DNA of 64,000 nucleotides from Cantharellus purpuraceus (taxonomy: Eukaryota > Basidiomycota > Agaricomycetes > Cantharellales > Hydnaceae), in the NCBI GenBank assembly GCA_025174535.1, contig JALBUN010000004.1, forward strand, positions 558,001-622,000, given 5' to 3'. A program made the position numbers and the translations under genes. Below, one piece after another: positions 42,747 through 56,300 of this stretch (the stretch's first letter is position 1; every line of letters begins with the position of its first letter). Below the pieces are notes generated by a model. It ran no database searches and was not told the DNA's origin. It worked only from the letters and a program-made list of their open reading frames with translations.

Positions 42747-45700
42747 CTAGTGGCGAGAGATACCCCGATCGCGTCGATCCCAATCGCGAAGGAGGTCGGG
42801 AGCGTTGCGAAGGTTCTTTCGTGGGAGCCACTCGTCATATGATGAGTCGTATCCGATGAAACGCGTGAGGAGCTCCTGGACACGCCGGCCATTACGGGCC
42901 TTTCGCCATCGTTCACCGATGATGGACTCAACCTCGAATTCCGGGAGTAGCGTGAAATCAGCGCGTTCAAGAGATCTGAGAGGTCGTGAACCGAAGGAAG
43001 GGGGTGAGGAGGAGTAGAGCTCGAGGTGAGCGATGTTAAGGACAGGGTGGAGCCCATATGACGCGGGCATGCGAAGGCGATAGGTAGCCGGCCCTAATTT
43101 TTGTATGATATCAAAGGGGCCATCGTATTTCATTTGGAGCTTCTTACCTAGGCCTTTCTGAGCATGCAATAGACTGAGGGAATGGGGATTGATGAGAACG
43201 CGATCGCCAACGTCAAATTCTTGAGCCAGACGACCAGTGTTGAAATTCTTTTGCTGAGCAACCTGCGCAAATTGCAGGGCTTCTCTAGCCTGAGATCGGT
43301 AAGTAGCTAATTCACTTAGGAAGTCCATAGCTTTCATACTTTCAACTTCATTGGCAGGGGGCTTGATTAAATCAACGCGATCGACCGATCCAACTGGTCG
43401 CGGGGCCGGTGGGCTGGAAGGCCGGTGAACGCCGTGAGTAGATGAATGAATGTAGGAAGATGGAGTGCGTGGATGGTAGCCATACAGTAGAAATGCCGGC
43501 GCGAATCCAGTCGCGGAGTGTGGGAGGTTATTGTAGGATAGAGCAAATGGAGAGAGGAGAGCCGCCCAGTTGTCGCGCGTCGGGCTTACGTAAGAACGTA
43601 GCGCGGTTTCAAGCGTCTGGTTCAACACCTCAGTTTGACCATCTGCTTGAGGGTGATAGGCTGTAGTTAGAGCTCTTCTAGTATTTATTTGCTTGCATAT
43701 CTCTTTCCAGAAGGTGCTGGTCCATCTGGGATCTCTGTCGGATATAATTTGTTTGGGAATTCCATATTTAGATAGCACATGTTCAAACAGTATCCGAGCA
43801 GTTCCCTCCTCATTAATAGTGCTTTGAGTAGGGACAAAGATGCCAAACTTTGTAAGTTTATCCACTATCACCAGGATGGAATCGTACCCATTGCTCTCAG
43901 GTAATTCCATAATGAAATCCATGGTGATAACTTCAAAAGGATTTTCTGGAATAGGTATGGGCTGCAACAGTCCAATAGGTGCGTGTCGCCTTGGTTTGGC
44001 TTTCTGGCAAATATCACAGCTTACAACAAACTTCTTGACATCTCTACTCATTCTAGGCCAATAGAAGGTAGAAGCCAGCTTGTTGTACGTTTTATGATAA
44101 CCCGCATGAGCTCCTTCAGTGATTTCATCATGAATTTCACTTAGAAGATTAGATTGCTCAGCCTTGGGTACACATAGCCTGTAATTGCCATTCCAATCTT
44201 CAAAGTAAAGCAATCCATCCTCATTTTCAAAAAAGAGTGGATGCTTCGGACTGATCCAATTAGACTCCTGTCGTAATTCAGATCTGACCCTTTTGAAGTA
44301 AGGATCTTTGGCATACGCATCAACTATTTTCTGAATCTCTTCCTGAGCAAGGCTAGAGACTAGATTTTAGCTTTTGGCTGTCACGTATGGAATGGTGAAA
44401 TCTTCTTCCAGGCTGGTATTGACTTGGATGGAAGAAGCATGCATGTTCAGTGGAATTCTCTGGTTCTCTTCTTCATATGCAGCCATTAACATTAAAGTTC
44501 TGGCTTCAAAGTGAGGAGAGATATCAGAATAAAAATCCACAAGTGGATCCTGTTCCGAGTCCAGGATAGTAGGAATGGAGTCATCAGAAGAAGGCCCATC
44601 TTGATATGGAACATTCCTTCTGAGTCTGGAAATAGGATCTACATTAGAACCCGTCCTGCTCGGTGTACGATTTTTAATTCAGGGTATGCAGCAAATACAG
44701 TTCCCCAAGTTAATAACCACCGATTAACATTTTGGTAGGTCCGACTCCAGATGAGGGCTGCATGGTCTGTAATGGCTACTACTTTCTCCCCTTCAATGTA
44801 GGGTTGAAATTTGATAAGACCGTCTCGTAATGCAAGCGCCTCCCTTTCTGTAGGAGAGTAATTCCTTTCAGCTGGTTTCAAGGTACGAGACCAGTAAGCA
44901 ATGACTCGTTCTACTGAAACCGTAGTGTTTTCAAAGTCTTTATCCCAAGTACCTGGCTTAGGGAGAGTTTCATCTTTTAACACAGGAATCACCAATTGTG
45001 GTACAGGTAATCCTTTGTCATAAGCTGATTTGAGTTTCTCATACCCTTTGGTACCTTTGAGATCTCTGATTTTGAGAGGTTGAATCTGCTGAAGTATAGC
45101 AGCGATTCCGACATCACATGCATCAGAGTAGACTCTATATCCGAGACCAGGAATGGCATACGCTCTGACTGGCGCACTGACAAGGGCATTTTTAGCCAAA
45201 TCAAAGGCTTCTTGTTGAGTATTGCCCCATTCCCAAGTTGAATTCTTTTTGAGCAATTCAAACAAGGGAGCTACAATCCATGCATAGAATGGTATATATG
45301 AGGAGAAGTATACCACCATTCCGAGGAAGATTTGTAGGTCATGCACATTCTTTGGTTCTGCCAATTCCAGTATAGCATCTATCTTCTCCTTGTGAGTTGA
45401 TAGACCTAACCGTGATACCTTTTGTCCTAACAGTAGCAATGACTGGTAGGCCAAATGGCACTTAGCAGGAGATAAGGTGATTCCAGACTTTTCTATAGCT
45501 CCGAACACTTTGTCTAGATGATCCAAGTGTTCTTTGAATGTCTTGGAATATATGACAATATCATCAATATAGACCAGGGCAAACACCCATAGAAAAGGTG
45601 CTAGGACACCTTGCATCACTCTTTGAAAGACTGCAGGTCCATTCCGATACCCAAAGGGCATCCGTTTGAACTGATACAGTCCTCTATGAGTTCTGAATGC

Positions 45701-47682
45701 AGTTTTTTCTTTGGCACTGTCCGACATTTGCAGCTGTGTGAAACCCGCTAATGCATCCAAGGTGGATAACCAACGAGATCCAGTGAGTGCCTGCAAAATG
45801 GAATCTTGTCTTGGCAAGGGAAATTCATCCGGGACAGCAATCTCATTGAGTTTCCTATAGTCTATACACATTCTTGGTTTCCCATTACGATAGGCTATAA
45901 GTGCTGGAAAACCCCAAGGACTTTTGGATGGTTCAATGACTCCAAGACTGAGCCAAGCATCCATTTGCTTGTCAATGACTTCCCTTTTGGCAGGTGAGGC
46001 ATTATAAGGAGGTAGTGAAATTTCTTTGGCCTCAGGCCTGAGATTGATTTCAACTTTTGCATCATAATTGCCAAGTCTGCCATCAAGACCAAATGCGTCT
46101 TTATGTGCCAGAACTGTATCTTGAAGAGCCTTCCTATTGGCATCATTGAGCTCTGGTGAGAAGTCAATTTCATCCAACAGTTGGTTTTCAGGAACATCCT
46201 CAGGGGGAATTTCCTGAGCCTTAGGTCCTCCTTGTACCACCTCTCCATCTGATTCAAGAGAGGCAACAGTAGGTACCGCACCAGTCTCAAAGTTCTGTTG
46301 AGCAAGAGCTTTTATGAGTCTGGCGTGAGAGAGACAAGTCTCTAATTGAGTCTGGTTCAAATTAGAAGTCCGATCCAGCCAATTGGAAGGATTTCTAGCA
46401 TGACCCAGAAGTTGTCCTTGATGTATAGTAACTGGTTGTGATGAAAAATTGCTAACATGTAGGCACGGGTTATTCCGAGATACAATTGCATCTGAGATGC
46501 CATAGAAATCTTCAGGCCCATGATTGGAGTGAAGCACTTTTTCCACATAAACTTCATTACTATTCCCAGGGAAATAGATAGAAGCAGGAATTAGAGAAGC
46601 AGTTTCAGGAGGAATTGTGACGGGATGTAAGGCCCTAACACTTGAATCCGAAATGCGTGCTCTAATCCGTTTCCGAGATTTCTTAATACGTCTATGAGCC
46701 TTGAACTTTGCAGTTAGAGATGCAAGGTCAGGAAGGGCTCTTATTTTAAAGGTGTGACCATTCTCATCCAATAAGGGTGAGCTCACTGAGTTCTCAATCT
46801 TGGCTTTCCGTCCAGTATTACCAAACATAAGATAGCTATCTGAGCCTTCTCTTATAAGTGAGATAGAGTACTGATCAGCAAAATCATTCCCAAGAATGAC
46901 AGGGGTAGTCATGCCTTTGACCACATAAGCTTCAACTTCAATCTGAACTGGTCCAGAGTCAGAGTCAAAGTAAATGGGCACCGTAACGTATCCAGAAATT
47001 TTGGATGTGCCAGTAACTTGTATCAAGTTAATTTTCTGACCTGTTTTGATCTTAGGAGGATTCTCCATAGAGCAAAGAGCTTTCTGAGAGATAAGGGTTA
47101 TGTCTGAACCAGAATCAGCTACAAGGGTAGTTTGATTCTTTCCATATTCTCCCAGCCAAACATTAGTAGTGGTTGCAGAAGATCCAAGGAAGGCACAGCC
47201 TGCTGGTCTGGACATGAAACGCTTGAGTTTAATCAAGGAGTTAGGAGCCCAACTAGTAAGCTTAGAATTCCTTAGGAAAGCAGCTACATGTTTGGAATCT
47301 TTCATTAACCTTCTCCTCTCTTGACGAGATTTAGGAGTGAACATCTCAGAAAAAGAGTTTTCCAGAGACAAAGGCTCAGAAGATTTTTCTCTATTAGGTA
47401 TGGATCCCCCCAGTCGGGACATACTTTCCAGCAAGCTCATGGCTGGTTTAGCAAGTTGACAATGTGCCTCTGTATCCTGAGCAGATTCCTGTTGATCCGA
47501 TGAAGTTTCTTCAGGGATATTCTCAGTTGCAACATTATTAACATGAGCATTGTCTGAACTTAAATCCACTTCTGATTCATGAAGTGATTCAAGGTACATA
47601 TCCTCATAGGCAAGGTCTGCATTAGCTTCTTCAATAGAAACCGTGTAACGTGTATGGGCAGAGCAAGATGCTGAACTGGCAT
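42747..47682 (-). pseudogene. Broken gag-pol of family A copy 2
   Basis: The frame is nearly identical to the full-length polyprotein from the gag zinc-knuckle region to the chromodomain. It is broken by a 4-bp deletion near 44649 (the frame ends HRAGRVLM instead of continuing) and by a TAA at 44367-44369 where copy 1 has tyrosine. An uninterrupted frame from 44213 to 42747 still encodes the integrase and chromodomain. The 5' part of gag is lost at 47682. Confidence 0.92.
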
Positions 47683-49114
47683 TGTATGGGAACCACCTTT
47701 TCCCTATCAAATTCCATTTATGCAGCACCAATGTGCTATTCTTTGCTTTTCCATTCCTAAATATCAGCATATATTTGATGCTTGTACCTGGAATGGACTT
47801 ATTCAAATATTCTCTATTTTTCCATATTTTTTTGGGAATATTCCATGCAGAACTTGGCTCAGAATCATTTATTTCTGCTGTGCTACAGTTGTGGACCCAT
47901 AGGCACCCACAAACCTTTGCGCAGCCGGCTCTCCCCTTTTGGACCAGGCATTTGGCCTCAATTCAAGCTCAGATGTCTCTGATCAATAAATATTCTCTAA
48001 CTTAACAACCACAGCCTCTCAGGGCACTATTTTCCATGCAGATCATCACATGACATGTGGCTATCCATGGCTGTCCAAACCAGTGCAGAAAACAGGGTGG
48101 ACACCCTTCTTTTTGCCTGATCAGTGCCTAGCTCAGGGATCAGATCAGCTGATGGGTGATCAAATCAGGTGATTGCCTTGGAATATTCTACCCCTTTCCA
48201 TAACATTCTAGCTGTTTCCTTCTATTATTAGATAGAACTTTCCAGAACCATTATTCAGCTCCTGATCAGTGTTAGTCCAGTGATCAGATCCTGTGATTGG
48301 CTTGGAATATTCTACCCCTTTCTTCCACCTTCCACAACCTTCCAGTAGTTTCCATCTATTAATAGGTAGAATATTCCAGAACCATTAGTCAGCCCCTGTA
48401 AATACAATATATAAGGAGGCCATTCTGCCTCTGAAAGAATAACATATCATCATATTCTACCCATCTTCTGCACACCAGTGTGACTAGAGTGACATACAGT
48501 GTCATCCTCTATCTCAGTAACTGTTGATTACCAGTTCAAGGATCTTTTACAGTTGTGTAACTGTACTTGATTGCACTCGAAGTAGTGATATTCCTGCTTT
48601 GGGCGTGAGTGTAGTATCTACCTCGCATGACTACAAATCTACAGGGTGAGATTGTCTGTCGATAGTCCTGCCATTAGTGCTCTTGTTTAAGTTACTAGTG
48701 TGTACTGCCTTTGCAGAGCATTAGAAGCTTGAACTCGTGTGAAGCAGTTGCTAGACTACTTCACACATTGCTGTTACCCGCTTCTGAGTGCCACTGGTTG
48801 GACGGTTGGATTCATCCACCTACTTCCTTTAGCCTCTAAGTGCATTCCCCTCTTTTTGGAATATCTGGACCCCTAAGCGTCCATGAACTCTAGACTCTGG
48901 AAGTCTTATTCATTTCTTGCTGCTAAGAAATGTATTACTTTTCTGCGTATAGTCTGCATTGACCAATACAAGGGATTGTAACCAAAGTACAAATGTTAAA
49001 TTGTTTCTGGAGTTGTGCTGCAGCAGGGTTTGATATTCTTCTCAGCTGTTCATTCACGGAATTGTGGTGATTTAGAGTTTGCCCTAACACCATAATTTTG
49101 CGGGTTCCAAAACA
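47683..49114 (+). mobile_element. Family A LTR at a chimeric junction
   Basis: 1432 bp from TGTATGGG to CCAAAACA, on the plus strand. It follows inverted gag sequence on the left and meets a fragment of a D LTR on the right. Flanks GGCAT and GAAGT do not match, so it is not a clean solo insertion. Confidence 0.92.
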
Positions 49115-49222
49115 GAAGTGATAGGGACAATGAAATAGGGGAGACGCACCCTGACAGGCTGTGCTGATAAGGGTGTCAAGAGAAAATACTAAAAATAGAA
49201 TATGACTCATTTGAACCCTGAC
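49115..49222 (-). mobile_element. Fragment of a family D LTR
   Basis: Matches the 108 bp at one end of the inverted D LTR (GAAGTGATAGGG to TTGAACCCTGACA, compare 33553-33660). The rest of the LTR is absent. Confidence 0.8.
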
Positions 49223-49230
49223 AGGTACAC

Positions 49231-49310
49231 AATTCTTCTCAGCTGTTCATTCATGGAATTGTGGTGATTTAGAGTTTGCCCTAACACCATAACTTTGTGG
49301 GTTCCAAAAT
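49231..49310 (+). mobile_element. Fragment of an A/B LTR 3' end
   Basis: TTCTTCTCAGCTGTTCATTC to GGGTTCCAAAATA matches the last 80 bp of the A/B LTRs with a few substitutions. No other part of the LTR is present. Confidence 0.75.
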
Positions 49311-49416
49311 AGCATTGTATCTGGGATTCATATGAGTAGAACATAACTTTCTCCCATGAATACCCTGTCTACACATACAAATGGGCACCAAGTACTGTAT
49401 GTCCAAATGATTAGTC

Positions 49417-49715
49417 TGTCAGGGTTCATATGACTCAGTTTCTATTTTTTGCTCTCCTATCTCTCCCCTATTGTTCCCCTATCTTGGTTCCCCTATTCTG
49501 TGCATCATCTAGTATAAAGACCTTGCCTGGTGCAGCACAGTTTCCTCAGCTTGATCTCTGAGGATATCCACTGTACCAGGTAAGTCCCATGTATTTATCA
49601 GAAACAGCTGTATAGACTAAGGATATCCACTGTACCAGCTGGCATTATCTCTTATCGGCTCTCACTTATTGAGTATCTTGTTGTTGTGGCCTCGTCATTC
49701 AGCATAGCCCTCACA
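49417..49715 (+). mobile_element. Solo LTR of family D with internal deletion
   Basis: 299 bp from TGTCAGGG to CCCTCACA, flanked by TAGTC on both sides (49412-49416, 49716-49720). About 60 bp of U3 are missing after TCTATTTTTT compared with the 362-bp LTRs. Confidence 0.88.
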
Positions 49716-49779
49716 TAGTCATTGTTGCATCACTCTGCATATTGGATGGATGACAGAGATGTGATAGGTTCCCATAAGA

Positions 49780-49870
49780 AGTATATATTTCATTTGTGCA
49801 GGGATCTGATGGAGATCTGACAGGGATCTGGGCATAATGAATAATGTCATAACTGGCTGTGTCCAAATCT
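49780..49870 (-). pseudogene. Short relic related to element X
   Basis: The stretch GGGATCTGGGCATAATGAAT and AATGTCATAAC resembles 18190-18245 in the X relic, after the integrase region. It marks the right edge of recognisable transposon sequence. Confidence 0.45.
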
Positions 49871-50398
49871 GCAGGTGGATTTATGTCACAAGTTTGGTCC
49901 AGGCGCTAGCAAAATTGTCGGGTTTCCTTATCCGCTACTGTTGCAGGAGCCACATACCTACTAGTTGGTAACAACAATAGTTATATGAAGGCTTACTGTA
50001 TTACTATTGAGAGTCTTGTTTGATAACTTCAGTACCGTTTAGATCGGTAGTTCCTGAAGGGCCGAACGGTCACTATCCGGTCACGATCGTCCACCCCGAG
50101 GGGCTGCTACAAGCCCCCGATCTGGTCTTATGTGCATGAACCAATCAAAGAGCTCACTGTTAACAGACTTAAACCGTAAAAAACGCCGTCGAAGTCTACG
50201 TTCAAGTACCCTTATGAACTATTGCTTCGAACACTCGTCGCCGGTGAGATGCCAACAAGTGGCATGGTTTTATACAGGATGGCTCTTTAAAGGTTGGATC
50301 CGCTCTGGGATCGCCGAAAATCACCGTGAGGCCATTCTGAAGTTTGCGATAGTGGGGAGCAATAGCACCCTATACCTCCCTTACCTTCTTCACCTTAC
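49871..50398. other. Upstream region of the neurofibromin gene
   Basis: Unique, CpG-containing sequence resumes here. No clear TATA box. The open frame at 50130-50582 overlaps the proposed start in another frame and has no family features. Confidence 0.4.
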
Positions 50399-53300
50399 AT
50401 GTCACGACTCTTCCAAAGTCGTCGACCATCAACCGCTGCAAATACAGTGCTCAAGAAGTCTGTGCATGGGCAGCGGACTCAGAGCTCAGACGGAAACGTC
50501 GAAGCAGATGTCGCCACCAGTTCTGGAAGCGCTTGCTTGCAACCTCCAGACCCAACTCCCCAGAACCCCGCTGACATATTGAAGGGGATACATACCAATT
50601 TGCTTTTCAGAAGATTGGAAGAAAAGGCACGTCTTGGGAATTTACTATGACAGGATTTGCTGACATATTGCATATAGTTGCCGTGCAACTCAGGGCATCA
50701 TTTAAGTGCTGTTGAGAGCGACCTACGAGTAGTCACAGAAGCAATCATCAGAGCTGTATCCAATAGCCCAGATTTCATCATTTCGCGACTGTGCTCAATT
50801 CTTGAGAAATTGCAGAAGGTGGATCTCACGTCTTGTTCTCGACGGTCTTCACCTGTTCACGCATAATGTGACCTCAGCGTTCCTTCTCAGACGGTACATT
50901 CCCGGAAGAAGTACTCACCTCTCAGTCATTCATCCTTAAACTCCTCGCGCAGAGTTTGAATGCTCGCATTCCCGTTCCTCCGCCATCCACGCTTGGAAGC
51001 GGCCTTGATTCCGAGCCATCCATTACGACCCCTCAACTCCCATCACCTCCTAGTTCCCTTGATTCGCCACTTTCACCAGGGTCCATCCCCTTCTTGCAAG
51101 AGCAAAAGAGCACAAAACAATCGGTCACATCCTTTCGTAGCGAATCTTCGTCTACGTCGTTGACGGCACCTGCTCCACTCGATGACAAGACAGCTCACTA
51201 TGCGCTAGACATCTTAACTATGTTTCAACGTGCTGGTCTCGATAATGTTGATAAAGAAGGCACGGAAATGTATCCATGGGATGCTGTAGAATGGGACCCT
51301 GTCTTGCATTTATCAGCCCGTCTCCGGAAGCAAGATCACAGTAATAAGGTTGCTGACCCACAAAGGGAGTCAGTGAAGGAAGAGACGGATACAGCCAGGA
51401 GCCCAAATCAAGATCAGGACACGCCTTCAGGACATGGTACCACCCTCACCGCATACGATAGTGCCAGAATTAGCGTAATTCCTAGTGGAAGCGTTGCGCA
51501 GGGTCTCAAAATGCGGTCCACGGTGCGGAAACAATTCATGACGTACGCGCACAATTACGTGGACGATGAGGCCCTGCATGGGAGCTACTTTAGAAATGTG
51601 ATGGTGTTAATTCGAAGGTGGGCGTTGTTTCTCCTAGTTCTTAGTCAGCCGCTCTTCTCGTTGCGATACTTTTTCCCCATACATCACCCCATGTACTGAC
51701 ATCACCCTGTTGCCAAACACAGATATGCAACTCGTGCATTATATCACCTATCCCTGTCTAACTGGCCAGTCATATTTGATCGCATAAAGGCACATATGCA
51801 CGTTATGGCTGACGCGGACAACGTGATGCCAACACCCTCACGAGGTCACTTCCAATCTCTCGGCTCTCTATCCTGGTCCACAGACACGAGGAGTGCAAGT
51901 TCAGAAGAGCAAACGTCTGGACGAGCTGCGGTGGTCACAGGTGGTAAAGTTTCGGGCGACATGGATATGCAATTGCTTAGTGCATGCATAGTGGATCGAA
52001 CGAGATTGATGACGATACTCCAGGGTACGTGGAAGTCCGTGTTTAATTTCCCCCTTGCATTGTCTCCCAGGATCTTCACTTCTTCATGTTCGATCGAGAC
52101 ACTACCTTGGGTCTGCCTTGTGCCAACTACTGTTGCCCATTTAAACGCACTTCTGACACTATCTTTATTTTTAGAATATTTGTCCGTCTTCCGGGAGATG
52201 TCTACCACCGCCCAAGGCTCAACCAGTCTCGAGCTGCGCAATGCAATATTGAACTGGGCGGTCGAATTTCCCCGAGAGTTCAATGAGCTGTGGGTGCCGG
52301 GTTTGGCCCAACAGTCTGCATTCACATCCACCTCGTCTGGATTCTCAAGCAAAAGGCGGTATGCCCCTGTGTCTCCGAATTCAGGTTTCCTATTCCGGGG
52401 GGGTAGGATGAACGGACAGAGTGCGTAGTCGTCAGCATGCAATGGACATGAAAGTTTACATCCTTTCAGAAGGCAGAGGCGGACAATTGGACGGTTTGGC
52501 GGAGCGCGTGTTTGATATGCTCAACGATTCTAATCGAGAAGTGTGTATTTTATATATGCCATGTTTTAAGTTTTTTAAGTCTCTTATCTTGCCATCGTGG
52601 TTATATAGGGAAACCGGAGAGGGGTGGTTCTCTACCCAGCACTCGCTGCGCTCATCTGTATCAGCCCCGACAGACTTGACTCTGCAGTTGGTGCGTTAGA
52701 AGGGAATGTGAAGTCTTCCAGCAAGGTTTGTTTCGCCTTCTTTAAAGGAGCTCCACAAATGGCTAAGTTAATGCTCAGAATAATTTCCTTGTATCTCTAA
52801 CGCTTTCATTGACTACCTCGACAACCTTTAAATTGACGTCTATGCAATCCCTCTTCGCCTGCTTTGAGATTGTGCGTTTTGCGTTTCTTATCCCGCCTCC
52901 TTCACATGGCGAAGAGGAGCCCTTGTTGAGGACTGTCGGTGCACAATTGGCGCTCGAGCTCAAGGTGAAGAATTTATGCTCTTCAAACGTCATGTCAGCG
53001 TGCACTCGTCTTGCCGTTGATAATTATCACTTTATTATCACGCTAATATCACATTATACATAGAACTCCCTCATGAACCCCCCAGAGCCACGTCCACCGT
53101 TCTTTGCCTCCGAAGAGCCCATCGATGTTAACTTTCACGCTCACTGTATTGCTGCGATCTTTCGATTCCACCCAGAAGCTGCGTTATCGGACATGATTCA
53201 GGTAAGTGGTGGTGCAACTCTATCCTTTATGTCTTCTTTGACCTTTGATTGTTTGTATTGTTGAAGCTCTGTTTGGAGCCTGAGAGAAGCCAGGCTGTGA

Positions 53301-56300
53301 AGCTAGCTGTGGTCAAGTCCTTGGTTCTCTTGGTCGTAGAGGTCTCTTTTATGTGTCTTATACTTACGCTTGTTTTCATACTCACATTGATGCAGGTGTC
53401 TAAATATCCGTGGCAACCGAGCCTTGAGCATGTTTTCCCCATTGTCACCCATCGACTAAGAAGCATTCTCATTGTCAGTGTTCGTTTATCGTCATTTTGT
53501 AACTGACTCCCTTGACTATTCATCAGTCATGCGCCTCGGGGCATCCTGAAGTCATTGATGGCCTCAGACGTCCTCCTTCCCCTTTTCCTACCTGCAGTTC
53601 TGTGGCAGTGGCGAGAAGCAACGGAAATGATCTGGCTAACGCGATAAATGAGGATTTGCGGCTCCGCATACAAATTGATACTCTTGTCCCTCTTGAACCC
53701 CGGTTTCGGTTGTATGGTTTCATGGACGTAGACAGTACCATGTACGTTGCGGTAATTCTTTCTGGTGCTCAATCTGCCTGATATTTAATTATATCATGTC
53801 CTTAGCATTTTAAACTATACGAGATTGGAGCATCATCGCGATATACGTGAGCGAGCGGCCATGGTTATGGCCTTAAGTGCGTCTGTGACTGGTTTGCTCA
53901 ACACGCCCCCCGACGCACCATACTATAAAGAAGCTATGCGGTACCTCAAGACCATTGCGTTAGTACTTAGCTCCAGCGTGTCGAAGACGATTGCCATTAA
54001 GCTTTTTGTAGGCCTGCTGCTGTCACTAATGCAGCACTGATGTTGATACATGCAATCGGTAATCATGAGTTCTTACGTATGGGAATCAACGTCATGCATA
54101 CAGTGCTCACGCAGCTTGCATCGGGTTCTATTGTGAGCTAACTTCAGTCCGTTTCAATCATATTCTGACGGTTGCTTTGGGGCAGTATGATCAGGATGAC
54201 ACCTGGCGTTTTACCCCAGACATCATGGAGGCGATGATCCTCGTCGAGACGTCGTTGTGGTGTTCTGTGACCTCTTCGCAGATGTGGATTTCAAACATTG
54301 CACGGCGATGCCTTCGCCTTATGAGCATCATTCAGTGCCATCCTGCCTTTCCCCTACCATCCTATCTCTCTGAAGCTGACTTTCGGGAGCGCTGTATGGT
54401 GCTAGAAAGCTTAGGAGACCCACAAATAATCATCGGCGGACGCTTTGCTGTGCAGAAACATATACGAAATCACGTCTCGCTTATCACTGCTCGTACACCT
54501 GCACAGTCGTTGGCGTTTCGTGAAGCAATGTCCAGGTTTTCAAATTTGACTAAACAAATTCAACAATCTGGTCCGTCCCAACTTAATGGTCACTCCATTC
54601 CAAGCCATACCTTTCGTGATCAACTGTGCGAGTGGCAGAATGTCATGTACATGGTGGCAGCCACGGCACGTACTGGAATGGATGAAGAAGTGAACACAGT
54701 CCCAGAACATCTCATCGCCCTACTTCCGCCACCATTTCGGGTTAGTCCTGGACGGACCAAAATGGTTGATTATTTCATTGAAGAAGTTACGCGTCTACTA
54801 TACTCCGAAAATGTCTCCATCCGCCAGTCAGCAAAGGATGCATTTGGAAATGAGATCAATTTCGGGCTGATGCCAATGTTAACCTATCACATTCATAAGT
54901 ACGGCCAATTTCTTTTTGCTACAATAGCCTTCGCTCATACCCTATATCACGTCCAAAGAACGAGTAAGAAGCTAGTTGAAGTGCCACAGGAAGGAAGTCG
55001 ATCAGAGTCCGGCCTACTATTTTCCGAACAGGTGTGTCTCTTTATTTTTTTGAGTGTTGATGGTCACTGAACTGCAATCCAAAGGCATTGGTTGTCGTGA
55101 AGCTGCTTATGGAGCGCATCGATCGCTTCACCAATGTCTTCGAGGACTATGCCTCAGACGATGCCATCGCGATGGGACTTTACATCGAACGTCTTCCTCT
55201 AGATATACGTAGTATGCGTCTAAGGGTGCTATACTGTTCGACTGCGAGCCTCCTTCTTCAAAAACGGCAATGTTTTGCCTTTCACCGGGAGATCGAACTT
55301 CGTCACTACCTCAAAGACACTTTGGCAGATTGGATCGAGCAGTTTTTTGTGAGTTGTTTCGGTTCCACAGCCGGTTATGAGGTTGACGCTCTTTAGGACC
55401 TGAGCAGTGATGCCTGCCACTCAAATGGATTTCACCATGTCGTTTCTAATGCGCAGTTAGCGGCATTGAGACTCTTCGTTCTTTCCGTAGAGACTTTGCG
55501 TATCCAACCCTCAGAGCCAGTTACCAGTTCAGATCACAGCCAAGTAATTCCGCGCGACTATCATCGTTATATGGCGACTTTGATGAAGATGCTTGCACCT
55601 GTGAAAGGGCTTTCTGACACTGCATCTTCTTTCGATCGAATATCAAGGGTGAGCCACTGTCATATGTGAATGCACTTCTTTTTCAACTGGCAACTTCTAG
55701 AATGAAGAAACACTCAACGATGACCTGACTCAGGAACTTGTAACTTCAGGCATAGCCCATCTTTTAAATAACAACAGCGAGCTCTACATGAAGTTCTGTC
55801 TCGAGCGTTGCTATGATACCGACATTCACTTGCGAGTTACGTTCATGAAAGCGTTTACACGGGTTTTAAAGCTCGGCACTCGGTTCGATCAACATCGAGC
55901 AAGTGTATCGGCGGACAGCCAGGTCACTCTATGCCAAGTTAGTCATTGCCTAATATGTAGTTGGTATGCAAAACTAACATCTTGACGACTGGATGACAGA
56001 TGGTCCGTAAAAACAAGGTGAATTCTGAATGGAATATATATATGCTCCCTACTAAAATATTGTATCAGAGTATCACCTTGTCCATTATCCAAGTATGCCC
56101 CCCAAATGAGGTCGAGACCCTTCTGCCTGTCCTTATGCGTGTGTATAACACCCGACATGCCCTTGTGGATTTCCTGAAAACCCTAATTGATCTCGAAGTC
56201 GCAGGCATAGGTAGGTACCAACTCTGTTCATTAAACCCTCCGACACCTACAAACTTCTGTTTGTCCTTTCACAGCCTCTCCGTCAGAGCTCTTCCGATCC

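Larger units (their letters stand above)
40060..47682 (-). mobile_element. Truncated family A element, copy 2
   Basis: Minus-strand copy with its 3' LTR at 40060-41488 (1429 bp), polypurine tract, extra ORF, pol and part of gag. It ends at 47682 inside gag, at the zinc-knuckle region, where a plus-strand family A LTR begins. No 5' LTR in the matching orientation is present. Internal sequence is very close to the full-length copy. Confidence 0.92.

Noticed and set aside
49871..50400. tRNA or other RNA gene upstream of neurofibromin
   Set aside because: The GC-rich stretch near 50041-50120 can form short stems, but no cloverleaf or box A/B promoter pattern could be supported.
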